Below are positions 1 through 13,500 of a stretch of 64,000 nt of DNA, in pieces. Positions within the stretch are counted from its first letter, which is position 1. Every line of letters starts with the position of its first letter. The stretch lies in the NCBI RefSeq assembly GCF_000189635.1, contig NW_002476522.1, positions 62,001 through 126,000 on the forward strand. Direction: 5' to 3'. Source of the DNA: Tetrahymena thermophila SB210. Its lineage: Eukaryota; Ciliophora; Oligohymenophorea; Hymenostomatida; Tetrahymenidae. Below the pieces are notes generated by a model, which was not told the origin of the DNA, ran no database searches, and saw only the letters and a list, made by a program, of their open reading frames with translations. Made by a program: the position numbers and the translations under genes.

Positions 1-86
1 TTAGAGTATTTAACTTAAAAGATTAAAGAAATTTAGCAAAGTTGTAAAAATTTTTTATTACAGACCAAAATTTTGAATTAAAATGA
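1..86 (+). CDS. 3' tail of a third family 2 Cys-rich membrane protein gene (partial)
   Basis: The first 86 bases match the last codons of the two complete family 2 genes (around 21975-22062 and 39930-40015). Read in the same frame they give a short polar C-terminal tail containing the residues RVFNLKD and ending in a TGA at 84-86, the same place as in the other copies. The rest of the gene lies left of the window. It is important because it shows that family 2 once preceded family 1 copy A too, so the family 2/family 1 pair occurs three times in the window. The identification rests on nucleotide similarity to the complete copies. Confidence 0.75.
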
Positions 87-3000
87 TAAAAAATCAATTT
101 ATATATCTAAGAAAATTATTATATTATTTAAAACTTAATTACTTAATCAGTATTTGTATGTATAAATTTAGTAATTTTTTATATGAGATTTAGTGAGTAA
201 AATTATTTCCAAAATTTCTACTTAATTAATCTTAAAATTTTTATTATTTAGATAAAATATAAATATATAAGTGATACAATAATAAGTTATCATTCATATT
301 ATAATTAACTAACTATGACGCTCAGTTGCATTATATAATTATTTATATTTACAAACTTTGATCACATCTTTAATTAGTATAAAAACGAGTGTACAAATAT
401 TGAAGTATCATATTATTGAAGGTATATTCTAATTAAAAAAATAAGTCCTTTCATTATATTAGTTTTAAATAAATTATATGTATTAAAGGTCAATCAATTA
501 TTTTAAGCCATAGAATTTTTACTTTTATAATTTTATATTTAAGATGATTTGATTACACTTCGAGTAAGAATTAAAACAAGTGAAATAATAGTGAAGTATC
601 AAATTAAGGAATATTTTAATTAAAATAAATCCATTCATTCTCTTAAATTAAAAAAAATTAATATGCATTAAACATCAATCAATTATTTTATGGCATAGAA
701 TTTTTGCTTTTTGATATGTTGAATTTACAAACATGAATAAATTAAATTTAATATTAGTAAATTAGTTTGTAAGATTACACTGTATTGGTTTTTATTTTAT
801 ACAACCATTCAAACTACCATCTATCTACTCTCTATTTAAGTTGAAAATTAAAAAAGTTTTTTTTCTTTTTCTACACCTTAATATAAAATTCACTTCAATA
901 ACTATAAAAAAGAAATAATTCTTTTGAATTTTCCAATAAAGAAAAGTTTTTTAATTTTAAAAATTTAAGTCAATAGAAAATCCAATTTAAAAAAATACTT
1001 ATTAGAAAACTCAAAGCTACATTATTGTTTTTGATTAATATTATGTAATTTTATTGATTGATTGAAATATCTTATTATCAGGGATCACATATATCATTAA
1101 AATTTATTAGATAATTCTTTCTGTGCTGAAATCTGTTTATTCTCTAATGTATTTGAAAGCTAATTATGATAAATTTCTAGATTTAAAAATAATTTTAGGA
1201 GTTAATAATTATAATTTTAGGTTTTCTTATTCATATTTATCTTAAAATAAAGATATTCTGTTAAGCTAATTTCTTATAAAACAAAAATAAAATATCCATA
1301 TTAGGATAACATAATATTAGAGCAATCATATCTCCAAAAAGATATTTCAATAATTTAGAATTTAACATATTAAATTTTATATATTAGTTAACTTTGTTAC
1401 AATTATTTTTAAAAATTATTTCTGACTTAATCAATATTGCTAAAATATTGATTGCAATTTAAACTACTAAAAAATAAAATTAGATGCAAATAAATTTAAA
1501 TTATTTAAAAACAATAATATTAAATTTACTAACATATAAATACATTTTAAACGAGCAAAGCATTCATTCATAAGATATTTCAAAAAAAAAAAAAAGCTAG
1601 ATTTTAACTATGAAATGAAGCAAAATTAAAAATAATAAAGAATATAAAGCAATTAATAAATAAAATACTTAATTCGATTTTGATGTCTATCTCTTTTTAT
1701 TGAAAGGTTAAACCTATTCTATTATATATACTTTATAATTGTATTTTATTAATAAAATGTTTTATTTTTTTAATAAATTTATTTAGCTTGAAAGTAGAGT
1801 TTAAATAATTTGCAAATCAGTAAGATTTTATTAGTGTCTATTTTCCATAACTGTTCTAATAATTTAGTGATATTATTAAAATATTAATTATATGATTTTC
1901 TGTTATTTAAATAATAATGAAAGAATTAAAAAATTAATTAATAGAGTTTTTAAAATAAAATATGATTTTAAGATTTATTCATTCATTTATTTTAGTTCAA
2001 AATAATAAATAAAACTGATAGAGATATTATTTGAGCATTATTCATTTAAATTTATAATATTTAATTAAAGATTTTTATTCAAAAGTGTAAAAAACCAATG
2101 ATAAATCCAAATTATGTATTAAAGCGAATAAAAATAAGTTTAGGTATTAAATGATTTTTAAATAATCTATTAATACTGTAAAATTTAGAAACATGTTATT
2201 TTTTCTAAAATAATTTTATTATAAAATTGTATAATTTCATTAAAAAAATATTTCTATTTTTGTTATAAAATTAGCATCTTTTTAAATAGTTATTTTTTTT
2301 AATAAATGTTATTTCTATTGGCTTGTTGTATGATATCGATTTTTAATTTATTAAAAATTTACCTCATTGGTAATTAAAATATGTTATTTATTTATACAAA
2401 TCTGATTCTAAATTTAAAATTATTTTTGAGTAATTTATTTTTTTAATGAGTGATTGTAATCAAAAAATTAATGCTTAAATATATGATGATATATATTTGA
2501 TATAGTGACATATGAAATCAGTTCGCAAACAATAAAATTTTCTATCAATTGAAATTAAATATTGTAATACTTTTGGATTATTATTTGTTGTGAAAAATTA
2601 CTCTTTGAAGAAAACAAATTAAGATAAAAATGAAAAATATATATTCAGGTTAATATTTTGTGGATATATTTTAACTAAAAAGATAATCAATCATTTAACT
2701 CTCTTTATTAAGAAAAAAATTGCAATATTTAAAACAATAGAATTTTAGATTTAATTAAATTTATGAGCATGCTTGAATCAAATTATATATAATGTATTTT
2801 AATTAGATAGTTATTTTACATCAAATATTTAAATTATATAGTAAAATTAAAAGAAATTGGATATTATTTATTTATTTGAAAAGTGTTTTATTACTTTTAT
2901 AAAAGAATAAATTATGATATATGAAATATGGAGAAAATACATAAGAATAATTGTTAGAATTAATATTAAAAAGAAAAACCTCTTTCAAAAAATCTTATAG

Positions 3001-3950
3001 ATATTTAGTTAGTTTAGAAATTAATATTTTTATTGTTTAAAATAGTAAAATAAATAACAAAATATATTTAATTTATATATTTATTTTATTATAAAGTAAT
3101 AAACCTATTTCAAAATTTTGTATCCATAAAAAAAAATATCAATTATATTTGTAAGATAAATAATTAATAGCAAATTTAAGTTTTAATTCATTCATTGATT
3201 GGTTTATTAATTTATTTTTAATGTAATTAAAGAATGATAATAATATATATCACCTATTTTTAAACTTTTTAAGGAAAAATAAATACATTTCTAGTTTCTT
3301 TAAATCATAATAAATAACTTTAGATAAAAATTTGAAATCTTTAATCTATGTTTTGTCATTTTCTACTGATATTAAATCGATAGTTTGACAAGATTTTTAT
3401 ATTACACAAATTAGATTAGGGTTGATAAATTTATTGTTTTAGTGGTCTTAAATTCCTTTAGATTTTTTAATTATTTGTAATCTAAAATCAATAAAAAATC
3501 AAAAAATCTAATTAAACTTACAATTTTCCATTTTTTTTTTTAGAGCAAAAACAGATGTATCAAAATAATTTTAAACTATTTAACATACCGTAATTCCTCT
3601 ATAAGATTGTACGAATCGTGTACGAGGAATAAATATTTTTGGGCAAAATTAATGCATTCCTCATTATTTCTATTATATATTTTTAATATAGGGGGATATA
3701 AATAAAATATACAATAATTATTTTAAATAAAAACACATTATTAGAAAACAAATTTTAACAAAATCTAGAGTATTTTATTGTAAAGTGTTCTAATTTATTA
3801 ATTCGCCTAATAAAAAAATAATTGTTATAATTATTTGATTAAGAAAATAAACAATAATTTATAATAACTGAAGACAGACAATAAAACTCAACGTGCAATT
3901 TTTTTTTTGAACAATTTTGGATAATTACATTAGCAAAAAAAGAAAAAAAT
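87..3950. other. AT-rich intergenic region between family 2 tail and family 1 copy A
   Basis: No gene is supported here. Bases 87-760 are similar to the flanks after the two complete family 2 genes (about 22063-22840 and 40016-40780). Bases from about 1920 to 3950 are similar to the flank before family 1 copy B (about 8460-10563), so this is duplicated spacer. Two diverged direct repeats of roughly 200 bp lie at about 310-530 and 540-720, containing near-identical words around 'aaggtcaatcaatta'. The stretch 800-1900 showed nothing recognisable. Confidence 0.6.
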
Positions 3951-6900
3951 ATGAAAACTAATTTTCTTTTTTTTACATTTATCATTAAATTGCTAATAAC
4001 AACTAAAAGCTTAGATGTATTACCTATACAGATTCAGAATAATATTATCTTTATTGAAGTAAATTATTTGACAAATCTGATTTTTAAAATTGTATTTTGA
4101 TCTATTTATTTATAATTTTTATTAGGAAACTAAGTCTTTAATTTACAAAGCCAGTAGTGATTCTACTTATAAATATAGTACAATTAACGATTAAGGAATT
4201 ATTGTATCAACTTATATGTTAAATGGATTAAATAATTTTGATATTGAAACCAAATATTTTATAGATAATGTATTAATATTTCTCAAAAAGATATCTATTT
4301 TTAATTATTTAATATTTTTTTTAATTAAGAACATAATATACCTATTATACTACCAAATTAGATCATACCAGACTATTGACTTGAATTTAATGACTTCTGG
4401 ATAATCTGAATATTTAAAAACATTAAAATATCCAACAGCTGCTCATCCATGCACAACCAATACAGTTTAGATTTAGAAAATAGTACTTAAAATTCTTTTA
4501 AAACAAAAAAAGCACATTTTTTTCATAATTATTAAATAGGGAGAATGTTTCTATTATTTGTGTTTTGACCCTTCAAATATATTTTTGCTGCAAAGTTTCA
4601 CATTTTAAGAGTTATTTACTACTACAAAAGCTTATACTTCAAAATCTTGGATGAGAAGTGAAAAAAACTATATTATTTTAGATGATTAATTGTTTACAAA
4701 TGGAACTATTAATAAAATTAGACTCTCATTTGCATATACTTTAGATATTTAGTTAATAAATGTAAGATAAAATTTTAATAATTTATTTATTTATCTCATT
4801 TTATTTATTGAAAAACCCAATCGTACACAGATTATAAAATCATAAATAAATAATTAATTAAATAAAAAATAATTTCCTAATTAATGAATAAATACCTTTA
4901 AGATTTTTTTCCTTTCTTCAATTTAAAAATCATTAGATTTGAATAGAGTAATTGTAAATATATATATATAATTATCTCTTTAATTTTATAATTATCAAAA
5001 ATAAAATTTTTTTATTTTTATTTTAAGATGAAATGGAACCTATATCTCATAGACGATTACTTAACTAAAGTGTAAAAAAGCAATTCAATATTTAAAGATA
5101 TTGCATTTGTAAAACTAAATAATCTATCCAAAAGCCTTCTCATTTCTGACGTGATAGATTTTCCAACAGTAAATAGTTTTAATCTAATATATTTAGTAAA
5201 TTTTTATTCTAAATTTTCCATTTGAAAATATTTTTAAAGATATCGATAATATTTGCTTATGATTTTTCAAGAAATGCCTTCAGATACTTTAATGTATAGA
5301 ATTTATAGGAACTTTAATCAACAGGAGTAAACTTGCCTTTCATAAATTATCTAACTTTTTTATAGTACCAGGTATTAATTATTAAACTTTATCTTATCAC
5401 AAAATAAATATTAAAATTTAATATATTAAAATTAGAACATAATATTTATTGGTTAATATTAGTATAACATAGCATATATACTCTCAAATAATTAAGTTGA
5501 AGTGACTTAAAATCCTTATGTATTTTCATAAACGTACAAATTACCTTACACCCATCTTGTTAATTATGCTTTTTCATATGTATGTATTTTATTATCCTAT
5601 TTTTAAATGCTAATCTTTTTATTAAAATTAAGTCTTTCACTTTTTAGGCTATGCAAGGACCTAATCAGTATTTGATAAATATCTACTAAGCATATAATTT
5701 TTGTGTTCCTCACTGTAAAACTTGTGCATCAATGATAACTTGCTCAATTTGTTAGTCTCTATATTATTTAGATAGCTAATTTTAATGTGTTAATAATTGT
5801 CCAACCTAATTTATATTAGACGAAACTAATAAAAAATGCATTTGTCGTCCTAATAGCTCTTTAATCGAGTATCAATTTTTAAATATTCATCTTAATAAAC
5901 TTTTTCATTAACTTTGCTTCAACTTACAATAAAAATTTTAAATTAACAAATAGCCAAAGTTGCCCCTGCAATAATTGATTTTTATACTTGCATTTTCATG
6001 AAAAAATTTTGGGTTATCGAATTATGTTAAAATACAATATTTATATATTTTTTTAATAACAGTTCATAATGTCCATGCAATTCTGGGTATGTTGATATAA
6101 ATAATGTTTGTATGTAATGTCCACCTAATTGTAAAGTATGTGCAAGTTAATCTGTTTGTACATTATGTGCTTAAAATTATTATTTATCAGTTTAAAAAGA
6201 TTGTGTCTCTTCTTGTCCTGCAACATTTATAATTGATTCAAGCTCTACAAAATGTGTCTGCGACGGAAATAAAATATTGGAAAAGTATTAAAATTAATTT
6301 AAATTTAAAAATCATAAATTAATTTAACTTACGTTTTATTTATATATTTATTAATATAAAATAGTGGAATTTGCTCTGAATAATGCGAATCAAATTGTTA
6401 AACTTGTGATAAAAATAACAACAAAATATGCTCAGCCTGCTATCCATAATTTGATTTGTATGGATAAAAATGCCAATAAGTTTATTTAAATTATGGTTCA
6501 AAAATTTTCTCCTCTAATAAAATTGAATAAATTCATCAACAAACATATTTAATACGCGAATTAACTTAATATAGTTCAATATTGTAAAATATTTTATAAA
6601 ATATTATATCTACTTCAAGTTTTTCAATAGTTCAAAACTCAATAAGCGTTTAAAAATTTATTTTTATATTATTGGTTGATACCAATTTACCTTAGCAAAT
6701 TTATAATTTGTTATAATCTTTGAAAGGTAAAATAATAAATTAATCATAAAATGAATCTTTAATTATTTAATATTAATATTAGGAAAAATACCATCTCAAA
6801 AAATGAAGTTTTTAAATTTATTCTAAGGTGCTGTTCATGAGAGTTAAATTTAATATTTCTCTGTCAGATTTCAATCTGTAGATCTTGCTTCTTATATTTT

Positions 6901-7921
6901 ATTAACTAATGGATCAGGAATAATATTATTTATTATTCTTATTATCAGCATGATTCTTTCGTTTATTTCAATTAAAAAAGTAAAACACAAAAATATTTAA
7001 AACATATGCATAAAGACTTATGAAATAATAATTTGCTCTTTAATAGTTTAATACTCAGAGATTAGCGTCTTAATTTTTATAATTGGAATTAATTCTCAAT
7101 TAAAATTCTATATTAATGGTTTATTTACTTTTGATATAGGTGTATAAATTACTATTATAATAATATCAATCATGATTACTGCAGTAATTTTTAAATAAAT
7201 ACATTTCTATCTCAACATAAAATCCTTTGAAAGTTCCAATAAAATTTTCTAAGAGATAACTAAATAATAAATTGAAAATGATACTCGTAAAACTTCTAAA
7301 TTAAGTACAAACTTTATTTTAGTATATTTAATAACTGAGATACTTATTATACCTACTTGCTTTATACAGTTGAGTTAAAATTACTTAGTTGCTAGCATAA
7401 TAGCAATTACAATTTCTATGATTTAACTAGTGCTTGTTGTATACTCAATGCCTTTCTAATCTAAATTAACAAATGCATACTTCATAGTTAACTATATATT
7501 ATGGATCTTTTTTTATATTTTTTTCCTAACTTTGGCAATATATTGCTAAAAAACGGATATCATAGAATATAGAGATACTATAGATATAATTAGCTACATA
7601 TTTATAATAATTATTCTAACAATACTAATTGAATAACCTGTTTATTTTCTTCTGTTAATAATAACTAAACTATATCATTATTTCAAGTAAAAATCTAAAG
7701 TAAATCAGTAACAGGAATTAGAATTATATCAAACACCTTAATATTCTTTAGATATATAAAATAAATTCCTTGTTCACCCTACATAGAATAGAAATCGAAT
7801 GGTAAGTGAATCTTTTAGTGAATTAGAAGTAAGATATTCCAATAAATTTGATCTTTTGGCTTTGAAAAAAATATGGATTAAAAGTAGTAATTAAAAAAAT
7901 AAAACTAATTTTCAAATTTGA
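3951..7921 (+). CDS. Family 1 copy A: Cys-rich polytopic membrane protein, 11 exons, 991 aa
   Basis: My exon chain is 3951-4058, 4126-4269, 4330-4482, 4540-4761, 5028-5168, 5240-5371, 5463-5579, 5633-5868, 6063-6284, 6365-6726 and 6783-7921. It totals 2976 nt and stays open with TAA/TAG read as Gln. Exon 1 encodes a signal peptide (start MKTNFLFFTF). Exons 2-7 encode a roughly 300-residue N-terminal region of unknown fold. Exons 8-10 encode three furin/growth-factor-receptor-like Cys modules (pattern CVPHCKTCASMITCSICQ). The last exon encodes a C-terminal block with about seven hydrophobic segments, then a polar tail ending at TGA. It has the fewest Cys modules of the four copies: one module exon is dead inside the intron at 5869-6062. 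Likely at the cell surface or in the endomembrane system; function unknown. Confidence 0.85.
5954..5978 (+). pseudogene. Dead Cys-module exon remnant inside an intron of copy A
   Basis: After an intact acceptor (tag at 5951-5953) the first codons of the 'module 2' exon survive (Q S C P C N N), but TGA follows at 5976-5978 and the rest of the exon is gone. The same exon is complete in copies B and D. Skipping it and splicing 5868 to 6063 keeps the frame, because the neighbouring exons share the same phase. Confidence 0.7.
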
Positions 7922-10563
7922 GAGATTAATTAATTATTTATACATTTATGTTTTTATTTATTCTATGTAGTTTTCTATTAAAATTTTATACAACAGTACA
8001 TAAAACCTCCAATAATTAACTCAGATTTAATCTAATTTATGCTTTTAATATACATACCTATATTAATTAATAAAATCAATATTCTCTCTTTATCCTCTTA
8101 GTATATTGCTTAAACAATAATTTCCACAGTTAAAATATATTATTGGACCTTAATAATGACAAAAAAACCTCAAAATAAATTTATAAAAATAAGAATTTCT
8201 TTAATATAATGTTAAATACTTTGAATAATTTGGAAAAATTAAATAATAATTTTTATTTTTATCAAAAGTATATATAAATTAAATACATTTGTAAATAAGG
8301 AAATAACTAAAACTTTTGTAGATAATGGAGGAAAAAATTAAGGTTAACATATAGAATTTTTTAGAATCTAAGTATGATTTTTAATTTTAGTTGAGAAAAA
8401 TATTTAAAAATTTTTTAAAGTATCAACTTATTCAAAGTATTTAACGTATTTAAAATAATAATGAATGAATAAAAAATTAATACAGTTTTTAAAATATTTA
8501 ATTTTATTGATTTTTTTAATAAGCTATGATTGTAAGATTATTCCTTGATTTATTTGCGATTTAAGAAATCGAAATGATAAAGATCTTGTTTGAACATTAC
8601 TTAATATTTTTAAAAAATTTACTAAATAATCATTTAAATTCATAGTATTTAGTTAAAGATATTTACTCAAAAATGTATAATAGCCAACAACATATCCAAA
8701 TAATGTGTTAATAATTATTATATTTAATAAATGCTTTTTCAATTGGTTTGTTTGCTTTTTTTGTATGCTATCTTTTTTTACTTTACAAAAAATTTACCTC
8801 ATTTTAAAATTAAAATAGGTTATTTTTTTATTCATTTATACAAACAAATCTGATTCTATATTGAAAATTATTTTTGAGTAATTTATTTTTTTATGTAAAC
8901 ATTTATATCTGCTTGAATATTCTTAACAATATTAAGGCTTAAATATATGATGATATAATTTTTAAAGAGTGATTGATATATATTATTTAGATTACAGTTC
9001 ATTGACAATAAAATTTACTATCAAGAGAGATGAAATATTGTTTTAATTTTGTATTATTACTCATAGTAAATTGCTCTTTTAAGAAAAAAAATTAAGATTA
9101 AAATAAAAAATATATCTTCATGTCAATATTTTGTGGTCTTAAAAATATATATTCAGGTCAATATTTTGTGGATATATTTTAATTAAAAAAATAAATCCTT
9201 TCAGTCTCTTAGTTTCGAAATTTTTTTGCTATTATTTAAAACCATAGAATTTTAAATTTAATTGAATTTATGAGCAGGAATCAAATTATACATAATGTAT
9301 TTTTAATTTATTAGGTTAACTATGTTAGATTTTTATTTTATTTAAAAAAATTTAAATTTATTTGAATATTGCTTTTTTTTTTTGTAAAGATCTTTATAAA
9401 TTTTACAAAAGACTAAATTACAATATATGAAATATGGATGGAGAAAATACATATTAACAATCTTTAGAATAAATTAATTAATAATTTTAAAAAGAAAAAA
9501 ACCTTTCTCAAAAAAATTTATGAGTATTTAGTAAAATTAATATAAATATATATTTCTTATTGTTAAAATAGAAAAATATGAAACTAAAAATATTTTATTT
9601 GTTTATTTCATTATAAAGTGGAATTATCAATTTATTTTCTAATTTTTATCCTCAAAATCACACAATTATTATCAATCATATATTATTTGTAAAAATAAAT
9701 AAATAATTAGTAGCAAATTAAAGTCTTTATTTTATTGATTGATTGACTTATTTATTGATTTTCTAAGTAAATAAAAAGTTAATATAATAAAAATCTACTG
9801 TTAAATTTTTAAGCAAATAAAAATATTTTTCTAATTGAAACCATAAAAAATAATTTTAGATAAATAATTTGAAATCATTTATCTAGGTTTTCACTTTTTC
9901 TGTACAGTACAATAATACTTTGATAGTATTTTTATTTTACACGTATTATTTTAAGATTAATAAATTTATTTATTGCTTTAGTGGTATTAAATTCTTTTAG
10001 ATTTTTTAAATATTTGTAATCTAAAATGAATAAAAACTCATAAAATCAAATAAAACTTACACTTTTCCTTTTTCAGAACAAAAATGGATGTATCAAAACT
10101 ATTTTAAAAATATTTAACATATGTTTATTCTATTGAATCGTATTTTTTCATAAAAATGTAATTTAAGCTCTTTTAGCAATTCTACCGTATATTCCATTTT
10201 AATCAATCGTTTATAAAAAATTAATTTTAAATTATGAAATAATATTATACCTTCAACATTATTTCTATTATATATTTTTAATTTTGGGGGGATAAAAATA
10301 GAATATACAATAATTATTTTAAATAAAAACACTTTAACAGAAATTAAAATACAAATCTTAACAAAATCAATAGTATTTTAAAGTAAAAGTTCTAATTTAT
10401 TAATTTAACAAAGAAAGGATAATTGCTATAATTATTTGATCAAGAAAATAAATAATAATTTAGAATATTTGAAGACAGAAAAATTAAACTCACACACGAT
10501 TCTTTTTCTGGACAATTTTGAATAATATAATTTATTTATTTATTAACCAAAAAAGAAATAGAT
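7922..10563. other. Intergenic spacer between family 1 copies A and B
   Basis: No gene is supported. From about 8460 the sequence is a diverged copy of about 1920-3950, meaning the spacer duplicated together with the gene. A short tandem duplication lies at 9107-9136 and 9142-9171 (two near-identical 30-bp words ending in 'caatattttgtgg'). A run of G residues at about 10285-10291 has a counterpart at about 3690-3694 upstream of copy A. Confidence 0.55.
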
Positions 10564-13500
10564 ATGAAAATTAATTTTATTTTTATTACATTTATAATTG
10601 AATTGCTTATGATAACTAAAGGCTTAGATGTTTTACCAATACAGATTAGGAATAATATTATCTTTATTGAAGTAAATTATTTGACAAATCTGATTTTTAA
10701 AATTGTATTTTGATCTATTTATTTATCATTTTTATTAGGAAACTAAGTCTTTAATTTACTAAGCCAATAGCGATTTTACTTATAGATACAGCACTATTAA
10801 TGACTAAGGAGTTATTGTATCAACTTATTTGCTAAATGGATTAAATAATATTGATATTGAAACCAAATATTATATAGACAATGTATAAATTTTTCTCAAA
10901 AAGATATCTATTTTTAATTATTTAATATTTTTTTAATTAAGAACATAATATACCTATTTTACTACCAAATTATATCGTACCAGACTATAGACTTGAATTT
11001 AATGGCTTCTGGATAATCTGGATATTTAAAAACATTATATTATCCAACAGCTGCTCATCCATGCACAACCAATGCAATTTAGATTTATAAAATAGTACTT
11101 AAGATTCTATTAAAACCAAGAAAGCACATTTTTTTATTATTATTAAATAGGGAGCATGTTTCTATTATTTGTGTTTTGACTCTTCAAATTTATTTTTGCT
11201 GCAAAGTTTAATATTTTAAGAGTTATTTACTACTACAAAAGCTTATACTTCAAAATCTTTGGGATTGGGAATGAGAAATGAAAAAAGTTATATTATTTTA
11301 GATGATTAATTGTTTACAAATGGAACTATTAATAATATTAAGCTCTCATTTGCAAATACTTTTGATATTTAGTTAATAAATGTAAGATAAAATTTTAATA
11401 ATTTATTTATTTATCTCATTTTATTTATTGAAAAACCCAATCGTACACAGATTATAAAATCATAAATAAATACTTTATTAAATAAAAAATAATTTTATCT
11501 CCAACAAATAATTGTATGAAAGGGTCAAAAAAAATATCATTTGCATGATTTGAATTCCCTAATTAATTAATTAAATATTTTTTAAGAAGGAAAAAAAAAT
11601 TCCAAAGAAATTTTCTCTTATTATATTTTTTAGCCTTTCTTCAATTTAAAAATCCTGATTTGAATAGATTAATTGTAAATAAATATATAATTATCTCTTT
11701 AATCAAGTATTAATATCACTCTCAGCACTATTTATTTAAATATTTTATTATTATCATCCAAAATTAAAAATTTATTATTTTTATTTTAAGATGAAATGGA
11801 ACTTATACCTCATAGATGATTACTTAACTAAAGTGTAAATAAGCAATTCAATATTTAAAGATATTGCATCTGTAAAACTATATAATACACCCAAAAACCT
11901 TCTCGTTTCTGATGTGATAGATTTTCCAACAGTAAATAGTTTTATTCTAATATATTTAGTAAATTTTTATTCTTAATTTTCCATTTGAAAATATTTTTAA
12001 AGATATCGATAATATTTGCTTATGATTTTTCAAGTTTTGCCTTCAGATACTTTAATGTATAGAATTTATAGGAACTTTAATCAACAGGAGTAAACTTGCC
12101 TTTCATAGATTATCTAACTTTTTTGTAGTACCAGGTATTATTAAACTTAATCTTATCACAAAATAAATATTAAAATTTAATAAATTAAAATTAGAACATG
12201 ATATTTATTGGTTCATATTAGTATAACATAGCATATATACCCTCAAATAATTAAGTTGAAGTGACTTAAAATCCTTATGTATTTTCATAAACATACTAAT
12301 TAACTTACACTCATTTTGTTAATTATGCTTTCTCATATGTATGCATTTCTTTTACTAATTTTTAAACGCCAATCTTTTTTATCAAAATTAAGTCTGTCAC
12401 TTTTCAGGCTATGCAAGGATATAATCAGTATTTAATAAACATTTACTAAGCATATAATTTTTGTGTTCCTCACTGTTAAACTTGTGCATCAATGATAACT
12501 TGCTCAATTTGTTAGTCTCCGTATTATTTAGATAGCTAATTTTAATGTGCTGATAAATGTCCAACCTAATTCGTATTAGATAGTACTAATAAAAAATGTA
12601 TTTGTCGCCCTAATAGCTCTTTAATTAAGTATTAATTTTTATTATTTCATTGTAATTAACTTTTTCAATTATTTTCGTATCACTTACAATAAAAATTTTA
12701 AATTAACATATAGCCAAAGTTGTCCCTGTAATAAAACATATTTTGATTCTAATGGGAGTTGCTTGAATTGCCCTTAAAATTGTGTTACTTGTACTTCTTT
12801 AACTATTTGTTAAATTTGTCAAACTGGTTATTTTAATCTAGATGGTAATTGTGTTTAATCATGTCCTAATAATTTTATTATAGATTAAAATAATAAAAAA
12901 TGTATTTGTCGCCCTAATAGCTCTTTAATTAAGTATTAATTTTTATTATTTCATTGTAATTAACTTTTTCAATTATTTTCTTATCACTTACAATAAAAAT
13001 TTTAAATTAACATATAGCCAAAGTTGTCCCTGTAATAAAACATATTTTGATTCTAATGGGAGTTGCTTGAATTGCCCTTAAAATTGTATTACTTGTACTT
13101 CTTTAACTATTTGTTAAATTTGTCAAACTGGTTATTTTAATCTAGATGGTAATTGTGTTTAATCATGTCCTAATAATTTTATTATAGATTAAAATAATAA
13201 AAAATGTATCTGTCGTCTAAATAGTACTTTACAAAAGTAATTTATTTAAAATTTAATAGTAAATTTAAAAATATTTCTTAAATATTTATTTAGTTCATCT
13301 TGTCCTTGTAATGATGGCTATGTTGATATAAATGATATTTGTTAACCATGTCCACCAAATTGTAAAATATGCAATAATCAACTTTTTTGTTCAGCTTGTG
13401 TTTAAAATTATTATTTGACAGTTTAAGAAACCTGTGTACTTTCTTGCCCTCCACCTTTTATTCCAGATATAACAAATACTAAATGTATTTGCCGCCTGAA

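Noticed and set aside
5931..6062. A nonsense mutation disabling family 1 copy A (TGA at 5976)
   Set aside because: The TGA lies in a dead exon remnant. Splicing 5868 to 6063 keeps the frame, and the rest of the gene is open.
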